In this document: positions 8,660 through 14,863 of the stretch, one piece after another
Layout: every line of letters begins with the position of its first letter
Position numbering within the stretch: the stretch's first letter is position 1
From: Actinomycetes bacterium
GTDB taxonomy: Bacteria; Actinomycetota; Actinomycetes; Actinomycetales; Microbacteriaceae
Assembly (NCBI GenBank): GCA_023436775.1
Contig: JAEZHW010000090.1
Location: 1-41,158 of the forward strand
Direction: 5' to 3'
Length of the DNA: 41,158 nucleotides
The notes under the pieces: model-generated
What the model was told of the DNA's origin: nothing
The model's database searches: none
Seen by the model: only the letters and a program-made list of their open reading frames with translations
Made by a program: the position numbers and the translations under genes

Positions 8660-9082
8660 TTACTGACCGCTGGTGTCGCTGATCAATGCCACCGCGACAT
8701 ACTCGGCCTGGCTGAAGTCCAGCGTTGCTGCGTGCAGCACTGATTCGTCGAGCACAAACGCCAGCCCCACAGGGAAGTCCCGCATGCCCGGGTGCGGGCG
8801 CTCACCGGCCATCCGCGCTGCGAACAGGCCGAGCGGCACCAGGACGCTGCCCGGTGACGGTCCCGCGGACAGGCCACTGAGGCGAGTGCGGTCCACCCCT
8901 GGTCCCGGAACCCACTGGAAGGGTCGGTCAAAGCGGAAGAGGACGTAGTCGGGCCGGTCCGGGCCAGCGATCCAGCGCAGCATCGTGCCGGTGGCAGGCA
9001 GCAGCGGTTCATGGCCTTCGAGGCCGACGTCGAAGGCGTCGATCCGGAAGGTCGCTGCGCCTTGACTGGGGGAGTCGGTCAT
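8660..9082 (-). CDS. Small hypothetical protein
   Basis: A 140-residue protein that I do not recognise. It has no membrane segment or signal peptide. It contains FRIDAFDVGLEGHEPLLP near the N-terminus, a central VLFRFDRPFQWVPGPG, and ends AEYVAVALISDTSGQ. The GC-rich third positions match neighbouring genes, which supports coding. ATG at 9082 has no Shine-Dalgarno sequence; instead TAGGCT (minus strand, 9089-9094) lies six bases upstream, so a leaderless transcript is likely. It is convergent with the gene ending at 8628 and divergent from the adenine deaminase. Function unknown. Confidence 0.7.
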   Translation of the reverse strand: MTDSPSQGAATFRIDAFDVGLEGHEPLLPATGTMLRWIAGPDRPDYVLFRFDRPFQWVPGPGVDRTRLSGLSAGPSPGSVLVPLGLFAARMAGERPHPGMRDFPVGLAFVLDESVLHAATLDFSQAEYVAVALISDTSGQ

Positions 9083-9159
9083 CTCCGCAGCCTAGCGGGG
9101 CGGTCCGGCCGGGGCTTGGATGCGTGCGACACTAGTGCACACGCGTTGAAGGAGGCCCC

Positions 9160-10155
9160 ATGCACGACACCCCACCCTGTGCCGAACTGCACCTGCACAT
9201 CGAGGGCACGCTGGAGCCGGAATTGATCTGGGAGCTGGCCGAAGCGAACGGGATCGACCTGCCGTATGCCGACCTGGCGGATCTGCGCGCCCGTTACGAG
9301 TTCACTGATCTGCAGTCGTTCCTCGACCTGTACTACGCGAACATGGCGGTGCTGCAGACCGCGGACGATTTCGCCCGGATGGCGCGTGCCTACTTTGAGC
9401 GCGCGGCGGTCGGCAATGTGCGGCACGCGGAACTGTTCTTCGATCCGCAGGCGCACCTGGTGCGGGGCATCGACCTCGCCACCGTGGTGGCAGGGCTGTC
9501 CGAGGCAGTGGCGACCAGTGAGGCAGAGTTCGGCATCTCGAGCGCGCTGATTGCCTGCTTCCTGCGCGACCGCCCCGCCGCCGAGGCGGTCGAGGTGCTG
9601 CAGCAGCTCATCGCCATGGAGGCGCCGATCATCGGCATTGGCTTGGACTCGGCCGAGGTGGGGAACCCGCCGGAGGCCTTCGCCGAGGTGTACGCCCTCG
9701 CCGCCCAGCATGGCCTGCAGCGAGTCGCCCACGCGGGGGAGGAGGGGCCAGCCGCCTACGTGATCGGTGCGTTGGACTCGCTGGGCGTCGCTCGCGTCGA
9801 TCACGGGATTCGCAGCCTGGAGGACGCTGCCCTCGTCGAGCGACTGCGCTCGATCCGCATGCCGCTGACCGTCTGCCCGCTCTCGAACGTGCGGCTGCAG
9901 GCGGTGCCCAGCATCGAGGCGCACCCGCTGCCGGCGATGCTCGAGGCCAGACTGCACGTGACCATCAACTCGGACGACCCGGCCTATTTCGGCGGCTACG
10001 TGGATGACAACTACCGCGCTGTGCGCGACGCCTTCGGGCTGGACCGGGCCACGCTGGCGACGCTGGCGCGCAACAGCATCACGGCGAGCTTCGCGGATGA
10101 TGCGCGAAAGCAGGTGCTGCTGGAGGAGATTGCGGCGTGGGAGGCTGCGGCGTAA
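9160..10155 (+). CDS. Adenine deaminase (adenosine deaminase-like, type 2)
   Basis: A 331-residue amidohydrolase-superfamily enzyme that probably converts adenine to hypoxanthine for purine salvage. Zn ligands H11 and H13 lie in AELHLHIEG; further conserved elements are AHAGEEG, RVDHGIRS, TVCPLSN and the metal Asp in NSDDPAYFGGY. The NSDDPAYFGGY motif and the FTDLQSFLDLYY segment match the type 2 adenine deaminases (fungal Aah1 and bacterial homologues) better than true adenosine deaminases, whose corresponding motif is usually NTDDP. A perfect AAGGAGG (9149-9155) precedes the ATG by four bases. It stands alone on its strand. Confidence 0.85.
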   Translation: MHDTPPCAELHLHIEGTLEPELIWELAEANGIDLPYADLADLRARYEFTDLQSFLDLYYANMAVLQTADDFARMARAYFERAAVGNVRHAELFFDPQAHLVRGIDLATVVAGLSEAVATSEAEFGISSALIACFLRDRPAAEAVEVLQQLIAMEAPIIGIGLDSAEVGNPPEAFAEVYALAAQHGLQRVAHAGEEGPAAYVIGALDSLGVARVDHGIRSLEDAALVERLRSIRMPLTVCPLSNVRLQAVPSIEAHPLPAMLEARLHVTINSDDPAYFGGYVDDNYRAVRDAFGLDRATLATLARNSITASFADDARKQVLLEEIAAWEAAA

Positions 10156-10157
10156 GC

Positions 10158-10181
10158 AGGCGACTCCAGGCGGTGTCGCCT
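10158..10181. terminator. Hairpin between convergent adenine deaminase and phosphatase genes
   Basis: AGGCGAC (10158-10164) pairs perfectly with GTCGCCT (10175-10181) across a ten-base loop. It lies three bases after the deaminase stop and ten bases from the end of the opposing gene, so it probably limits read-through both ways. There is no T-tract. Confidence 0.4.
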
Positions 10182-10191
10182 CGATGCGGGC

Positions 10192-10998
10192 CTAATTGGT
10201 GCCCGTGAAGTCTGCGGGGGCCAGGTGTGGCGGGTAGGCGCGAATACCGCCGCGCATCCCGGCCGGGCGCTCCACGATCAGGCCAGCCTCCTCGGCGATG
10301 AGAGCGCCGGCTGCCCAGTCGAACTCGTAGAGGTCGCTCTCGACGAAGGCGTCCGTGACGCCCTCGGCGGCCAGCGCCAGTCCGAGTGCGGCCGAGCCGA
10401 TGCTGCGGATGTCGCTGAAGTCGCGCATCAGCTCGGGCAGGGCGGCGTACTGGGTCAGCCGCACTTCATCGTCATATGAGAAACCGGTGCCGAACAGCCG
10501 GGTGGGGCTGGCGGGGTTCGGGCCGGTCATTCGGCGAGGCGACTGCTCGCCTCGCTGCGTCCATGCACCCAGTCCCCGGGCAGCCCAGTATTCGGTCGCG
10601 ATCAGCGGTGCCACGATGCTGCCGGCCAGCCACTGGCCGGTCTCGCGGTCCTGCACCGCGACCGAGGAGCCGAAGTACACCAGGCCCTTCACGAAGTTGC
10701 TGGTGCCATCGAGCGGGTCGATCGACCAGCGGTAGCGGGCATCCGCCTCGCCCTGGTCGTCGAGCTCTTCGCCCGAGACCAAGTCGTCGGGGCGCAGGTC
10801 GGCAAGCACGGCGCGAATCGCGCGCTCGGCGGCGAGGTCGGTAGCCGTGACGACGTTGCCGAACTGCTCCATCTTTTCGTCGGCGATGTGACTGCCGATC
10901 TGGGCGGCGCCGAGGACGGCAGCGCCCGCATGCGCCGCAGCCCTCGCTGCCGCCAGGAGGGACTCCAGGGACGGGGCGAGGGCTGCGGACTGCGACAT
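10192..10998 (-). CDS. Inositol monophosphatase-family phosphatase
   Basis: A 268-residue Mg-dependent phosphatase of the IMPase/HisN/SuhB fold. Metal-binding elements are visible: the Glu in VSGEELDD, the IDPLDGTSNF motif and the late FDWAAGALIAEEAG. Family members hydrolyse inositol-1-phosphate, histidinol phosphate, fructose-1,6-bisphosphate or other sugar phosphates, and the motifs do not separate these. It starts five bases after the stop of the btpA-like gene and is surely cotranscribed with it. That context favours a sugar-phosphate or polyol-phosphate substrate in the adjacent catabolic regulon over histidine synthesis, but this is inference. Confidence 0.85.
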   Translation of the reverse strand: MSQSAALAPSLESLLAAARAAAHAGAAVLGAAQIGSHIADEKMEQFGNVVTATDLAAERAIRAVLADLRPDDLVSGEELDDQGEADARYRWSIDPLDGTSNFVKGLVYFGSSVAVQDRETGQWLAGSIVAPLIATEYWAARGLGAWTQRGEQSPRRMTGPNPASPTRLFGTGFSYDDEVRLTQYAALPELMRDFSDIRSIGSAALGLALAAEGVTDAFVESDLYEFDWAAGALIAEEAGLIVERPAGMRGGIRAYPPHLAPADFTGTN

Positions 10999-11003
10999 GC
11001 TGG

Positions 11004-11822
11004 TTACAGCGTCTTCCGGTACTCGTTGGCAGCGGCAACGAGTTCTTCCACGCGGCGCTGGTCCACCTGGTTCTCGAAGATGCCGTCCTTCTTGAAGTAC
11101 GTGCCGACGATCGCGCCGTCAGCAACCGAGAGCTGCTCGGCGACGTTGGCGGCACGCACGCCGGTGTTCACGAACACCGGGACGTCGCCGGCCTGGCCCT
11201 TGACGATCGACACGGCCTGGGTGTCGGTCGGCGAGCCTGCGGTCAGACCCGAGACGCAGATGGCGTCGGGCAGCGTGGCGAACACGGTGCTCTTGGCGAT
11301 CGAGGTCAGGTCGCGGTCGGCGAGGTACTTCGCCGACTCCGGCACGATGTTGAAGAACAGCTTCACGTGGTCGGCGCCGATGCGGTGGCGGTATCGGGCC
11401 ACCTCACCGATGTTGGTGTCCCAGAGACCGAAGTCGCTGGCGTACACGCCGGTGAAGATTTCACGCACATACTGTGCGCCGGTGGCCATCGCCAGGTCGA
11501 TCGAGGCGCGACCGTCCCACAGCACGTTCACGCCGTAGGGGATCTTGATTTCGTCAACGAGCTCACCGATGATGCGGGCCATCGAGATGGCGGTGATCGG
11601 CTCAGTCTTGGTCAGGTAGGGCAGGCTGAACTCGTTCGAGATCAGGATGCCATCGACGCCACCCTCCTGCAGGGCGTTGAGTTCGCGACGGGCGCGCTCA
11701 ACGATGGCCTTGGTGCCGGCGGCGGAGTCATACAGGGGGTCGCCGGGCAGCGGTGCCAGATGCAGCATCGCGATGATCGGCTTCTTGGTCTGGGGGAAGG
11801 CGTCATTCAGCCACGAGGGCAT
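11004..11822 (-). CDS. BtpA/SgcQ family TIM-barrel protein
   Basis: A 272-residue protein of the BtpA family: N-terminal KPIIAMLHLAPLPGDP, then EGGVDGILISNEFSLPY, PYGVNVLWDG, a central IFTGVYASDFGLWDTN and a C-terminal VFVNTGVRAANVAEQLS followed by GAIVGTYFKKDG. The fold is a predicted ribulose-phosphate-binding-type barrel. E. coli SgcQ, from a cryptic sugar operon, belongs here; no reaction is firmly established. It heads a two-gene operon with an IMPase-like phosphatase and diverges from the amino-acid ABC operon across a shared regulatory region whose nearest operator lies about 50 bp upstream. A plausible role is an aldolase or isomerase step of the regulon. TAGATA (minus strand, 11843-11848) is a possible -10 box. 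Confidence 0.88.
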   Translation of the reverse strand: MPSWLNDAFPQTKKPIIAMLHLAPLPGDPLYDSAAGTKAIVERARRELNALQEGGVDGILISNEFSLPYLTKTEPITAISMARIIGELVDEIKIPYGVNVLWDGRASIDLAMATGAQYVREIFTGVYASDFGLWDTNIGEVARYRHRIGADHVKLFFNIVPESAKYLADRDLTSIAKSTVFATLPDAICVSGLTAGSPTDTQAVSIVKGQAGDVPVFVNTGVRAANVAEQLSVADGAIVGTYFKKDGIFENQVDQRRVEELVAAANEYRKTL

Positions 11823-11869
11823 TGCACGGCCTCGCTTTCACATATCTAGGGCGGTCAACTGTGACCACT

Positions 11870-11885
11870 CTGTTACAGATTCACA
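11870..11885 (+). promoter_or_regulatory. Operator-like element A1
   Basis: CTGTTACAGATTCACA fits the consensus TTGTTACA-N4-CACA and ends two bases before the -35 box. The TGTTA core resembles the half-site of the E. coli DeoR operator (TGTTAGAA/TTCTAACA). Confidence 0.6.
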
Positions 11886-11887
11886 TT

Positions 11888-11916
11888 TTGTGCAAGTTGA
11901 TGCGCCTAGATAACAT
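11888..11916 (+). promoter_or_regulatory. Promoter of the amino-acid ABC / amidohydrolase operon
   Basis: -35 TTGTGC (11888-11893), a 17-bp spacer and -10 TAACAT (11911-11916). The same boxes and spacing occur in copy B (TTGTGT, TAACAT) although seven positions of the spacer differ, so the hexamers themselves are under constraint. Predicted start near 11923, at the left arm of the AACACA/TGTGTT inverted repeat. Confidence 0.65.
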
Positions 11917-11922
11917 GAACGC

Positions 11923-12341
11923 AACACAAAGGATGTGTTTTTGTAACAATGATGTTCTACTTTGAGGCAATGGACGCTGGTGTCTTGCCAGCGTTTCACC
12001 GAAACCCGGACTTCGGACCTATCGTTCGGCTGCGCTGTGCCGATCGCCCCACTGGGTCGCTCCAACACGGTTCGGTGATTGACCTCGAGGGTGATGGCAA
12101 GGGCGGTGGCGAAGTGACCCTGAGTGACATCCGCGCCATCGGGTTGGCGATCCCTGCCGCATTCGATCGCACGCATGTGCAGATTTCACAGTGCCTCACA
12201 CGCCTCGCATCACACCCTCGAATCGCAGCGGGAGGCGCCTATACGGAGTAGTGATCGAGCAGCTTGACCCCGCATCCCGCCCCCACGCCTAGATGCGGTT
12301 GATCAATAAGCAACACATGCTCTCAGAAAGTGAATTCTGCA
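11923..12341 (+). other. Long untranslated leader of the amino-acid ABC operon
   Basis: About 420 bases separate the predicted transcription start from the lipoprotein ATG. The leader begins with an AACACA/TGTGTT hairpin (11923-11939). An open frame of 100 codons runs from ATG 11949 to the TAG ending at 12251, but its third positions are only modestly GC-rich (about 60% by eye against well over 80% in true neighbours), it resembles nothing I know and it has no proper ribosome-binding site. A weak CCGCAT/ATGCGG stem lies at about 12270-12300. I regard the stretch as leader RNA or a decayed gene. Confidence 0.4.
11934..11949 (-). promoter_or_regulatory. Operator-like element A2 (inverted)
   Basis: On the minus strand this reads TTGTTACAAAAACACA, the same consensus as A1 in opposite orientation. 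Centre-to-centre distance from A1 is 64 bp, about six helical turns. It lies just downstream of the predicted transcription start. Confidence 0.6.
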
Positions 12342-13211
12342 ATGACTAACGCAGCAACGTTCTTCTCTCGTACCAAGGGTCTTGTCGTCCTCGCCGCCGC
12401 GGCTGGCCTGGCCCTGACCGGCTGCTCGGCGTCGAGCACCACCCCGGAAGCTCCGGAAACCCCGGAAGCCATCATCGAGGCCCCGGCCGCGCTGGCCGCC
12501 TCGGGCAGCATCAAGTACTGCGCCACCCTGGACAACCCGCCGCGTGCCTCGGTTGACGCCAACGGCAAGCAGGTCGGCTTCGAGGTTGACCTCGGCGAAG
12601 AGATCGCAGCACTCATGGGCCTCAAGGTCACCTGGCTGCAGCTGACCTTCGACGGTCTGATCAGCACCCTGCAGGCGGACCAGTGCGACGCCATCGTGCA
12701 GGAGCTCTTCATCAAGCCGGAGCGTCTCGAGATCATCGACATGGTTCCGTTCTCGAACTCGGGTCAGCAGATCGTGCTCGCCGCCGGTAGCCCGCTGGCC
12801 AGCCCGACCCTGAGCCTGAAGGATCTCTCGGGCGTCAAGGTCGGTGTCCCGAACGGCACCACCGTGCACAACCTCGCACTGGAGGCCAACGAAGCCCTGA
12901 AGGCAGAAGGTAAGAAGGAGATCGACCTGGTCGTTCTGCCGACCACCACCGACACCTTCCTGCAGCTGCAGTCGGGCACCATCGAGGCCGTGGGTACCAC
13001 CACCACCGCTGCTGCCTACTACTCGCTGCAGAGCCCGGGTGCGTTCCAGGTCGCTGGCCCGGTCTTCGGTGGCATCCAGACCGGTATCGGCGTGAAGAAG
13101 GGCAACGACGAGGTGTTCGCCGCCATCGAGGCCGCGTTCAAGCACATCGTTGAGACCGGCAAGTACGACGAGCTCATCGCCAAGTGGAAGCTGGAAGGCT
13201 CGGAGCTCTAA
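12342..13211 (+). CDS. Amino-acid ABC transporter substrate-binding lipoprotein (SBP family 3)
   Basis: A 289-residue secreted lipoprotein. The signal peptide ends in LALTGC, so Cys28 would be lipidated. The mature protein carries the family 3 pattern: IKYCATLDNPPRASVDANGK, GFEVDLGEEIAALMG, then QLTFDGLISTLQADQCDAIV and LKDLSGVKVGVPNGTT. Family 3 proteins bind polar amino acids, opines or related amino compounds. ATG 12342 is preferred over GTG 12330 because AGAAAG (12325-12330) lies upstream and the signal-peptide n-region is then of normal length. It opens the operon with its permease, ATPase, an amidohydrolase and a TauE-like permease. Confidence 0.9.
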   Translation: MTNAATFFSRTKGLVVLAAAAGLALTGCSASSTTPEAPETPEAIIEAPAALAASGSIKYCATLDNPPRASVDANGKQVGFEVDLGEEIAALMGLKVTWLQLTFDGLISTLQADQCDAIVQELFIKPERLEIIDMVPFSNSGQQIVLAAGSPLASPTLSLKDLSGVKVGVPNGTTVHNLALEANEALKAEGKKEIDLVVLPTTTDTFLQLQSGTIEAVGTTTTAAAYYSLQSPGAFQVAGPVFGGIQTGIGVKKGNDEVFAAIEAAFKHIVETGKYDELIAKWKLEGSEL

Positions 13212-14000
13212 ATGCAATTCGACTGGTCATTTTTCTGGGAGCGGCTGTTCTCTCCCGGTGACGTCTACCTGGCCGCGCTCGGACGAACCCTCAGCATGGC
13301 CGTCCTGGCCCAGCTGCTGGGTGTCATCATCGGTTTCATTGTGGGATTCGGCCGTCTCTCGCGATGGAAAGTGATCAGGGGACTTGCAGGCTTCTATGTC
13401 TGGGTCATCCGCGGGATCCCCGTCCTCGTGCTGCTCGTGCTGCTGTTCTCTGGAATGGCGGCGGCTGGTCTGTTCCGGTTCAACGATCTCGTGATCGGTG
13501 ACCTGGTGCTGCCGGCGTCCTACCAAGCAGCGGTCGTTGGATTGGGGATCCACGCGGGTGCCTACATGGCCGAGATCGTCCGCAATGGCATTCAGTCAGT
13601 GGGTGCCGGACAGATCGAGGCTGCGAAGGCCCTGGGCATGAGCAGTTGGCAGGTCAGCAAGCGAGTCATCATCCCGCAGGCGACGCGCGTGATTGTGCCG
13701 CCGTTGGGCAATGAGTTCAACGGCATGCTGAAGACCACCTCGCTGGCCAGTGTGATCGGCGTCCAGGACATCTTCCTGGTCACGCAGACCGCATCGGCTG
13801 CGACCTTCAAGGTGTTCGAGCTGATGATCGTGCTCTCGATCTCGTACCTCATCCTCACCAGCGTGTGGAACGTGATCCAGGGTGTGATCGAAACCAAGCT
13901 CCGCGCCTTCGAGCAGGACATTCCGGCTCGGACCTGGGGTCAGGCAGTGGTCTACTACGTCCGCAAGCCCTCTGTGAAGAAGGAAACGGTCAAGGCATGA
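13212..14000 (+). CDS. Amino-acid ABC transporter permease (HisM/GlnP type)
   Basis: A 262-residue membrane protein with several transmembrane helices. The segment GAGQIEAAKALGMSSWQVSKR followed by VIIPQATRVIVPP is the EAA cytoplasmic loop that contacts the ATPase, and NEFNGMLKTTSLASVIG is characteristic of polar amino-acid permeases. ATG directly follows the stop of the binding-protein gene, and the stop overlaps the ATPase start (ATGA). Only one permease gene is present, so the transporter probably uses a homodimer. Confidence 0.92.
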   Translation: MQFDWSFFWERLFSPGDVYLAALGRTLSMAVLAQLLGVIIGFIVGFGRLSRWKVIRGLAGFYVWVIRGIPVLVLLVLLFSGMAAAGLFRFNDLVIGDLVLPASYQAAVVGLGIHAGAYMAEIVRNGIQSVGAGQIEAAKALGMSSWQVSKRVIIPQATRVIVPPLGNEFNGMLKTTSLASVIGVQDIFLVTQTASAATFKVFELMIVLSISYLILTSVWNVIQGVIETKLRAFEQDIPARTWGQAVVYYVRKPSVKKETVKA

Positions 14001-14773
14001 GCGCATCGACCAAGGCTCTGGTGAGGGCCGAGAACATTGAAAAGTGGTACGGCCAGAACCAGGTACTCAAGGACGTGAACCTTGAGGTGCACTCTGGCCA
14101 GGTGATGACCATCATCGGTCCGTCCGGCTCCGGGAAGAGCACCTTCCTGCGCTGCATCAACCACCTGGAGACTTACCAGGGTGGTCGGCTGTGGCTGGGC
14201 GATGATCTGATCGGATACCGCGAGGACGCCAAGGGCAAGCTGCGTCCGCTGCCGCAGGCGGAACTGGTTCGCCAGCGCCGTCGCATCGGCATGGTGTTCC
14301 AGCAGTTCAACCTGTTCTGGCATCGCACCGTCATGGAAAACATGATCGAGGGCCCGGTTCGGGTGCTGGGTGTCTCCAAGGACGAGGCGATCGAGACCGG
14401 CAAGCGCCTGCTGGAGCGAGTCGGTCTGGCTGCCAAGGCGGACAGTTACCCGGGCAAGCTCTCGGGCGGGCAGCAGCAGCGCGCTGCGATCGCGCGGGCG
14501 CTAGCCATGAAGCCGGAGTTGATGCTGTTCGACGAGCCCACCAGCTCGTTGGACCCGGAAACCACCGGTGAAGTGCTGGCCGTGATGACCGAGCTGGCGA
14601 ACGACGGCATGACCATGATCGTGGTCACGCACGAAATGGAGTTCGCCCGCAAGGTGTCCGATCGGGTCGTGATGATGGAGCACGGTGTGGTCCAGTTCGA
14701 GTCCGACCCCGAGGACTTCTTCGGCAACCAGCCGAACGAGCGAGTTCGGGCGTTCCTGTCTAACATGCAGTAA
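13997..14773 (+). CDS. Amino-acid ABC transporter ATPase (GlnQ type)
   Basis: A 258-residue ABC ATPase energising the importer encoded upstream. Walker A is GPSGSGKST, the Q-loop lies in GMVFQQFNLF, the signature is LSGGQQQRAAIARA, Walker B is LMLFDEPTSSLD, and the switch His follows in VVTHEMEFA. I chose ATG 13997, overlapping the permease stop by four bases; a frame open back to 13865 only adds non-homologous residues. After the Q-loop the usual FPH is replaced by FWHRTVMEN, a minor variant. The gene is followed by a strong hairpin within the operon. Confidence 0.93.
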   Translation: MSASTKALVRAENIEKWYGQNQVLKDVNLEVHSGQVMTIIGPSGSGKSTFLRCINHLETYQGGRLWLGDDLIGYREDAKGKLRPLPQAELVRQRRRIGMVFQQFNLFWHRTVMENMIEGPVRVLGVSKDEAIETGKRLLERVGLAAKADSYPGKLSGGQQQRAAIARALAMKPELMLFDEPTSSLDPETTGEVLAVMTELANDGMTMIVVTHEMEFARKVSDRVVMMEHGVVQFESDPEDFFGNQPNERVRAFLSNMQ

Positions 14774-14779
14774 TCCTGT

Positions 14780-14817
14780 GCCGTGGCTCCGCTCCCGCTG
14801 TGGGGTGGAGCCACGGC
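14780..14817 (+). other. Perfect 11-bp intra-operon hairpin
   Basis: GCCGTGGCTCC (14780-14790) pairs exactly with GGAGCCACGGC (14807-14817) across a 16-base loop. It lies six bases after the ATPase stop and about 46 bases before the amidohydrolase start. No T-tract follows, so partial termination, 3'-end stabilisation of the transporter mRNA or RNA processing are more likely than a full stop. Confidence 0.6.
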
Positions 14818-14863
14818 GCCATGCAATCCCTCCAACGATGTAGTTGCGAAAGCGAGTAGTTCC

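Larger units (their letters stand above)
11859..11965 (+). promoter_or_regulatory. Duplicated regulatory module, copy A
   Basis: A 107-bp AT-rich module that aligns without gaps to 17341-17447, with about 20 mismatches (81% identity). It contains two inverted operator-like elements flanking a promoter and lies between the divergent btpA-like gene and the amino-acid ABC operon. After position 11965 the copies share only a short ATGGACG (11970-11976) with a one-base indel. The DeoR-family protein encoded at 24160 is the obvious candidate ligand. Confidence 0.8.

Noticed and set aside
11838..12176. Minus-strand frames at 11838-12176 and 17344-17460 whose translations share a similar stretch
   Set aside because: The similarity reflects the duplicated DNA module read backwards; operators and promoter explain it and the frames diverge outside the module.
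11949..12251. A 100-codon plus-strand frame after module A
   Set aside because: Kept only as part of the leader: third positions are far less GC-biased than neighbouring genes, no usable ribosome-binding site and no recognisable family.
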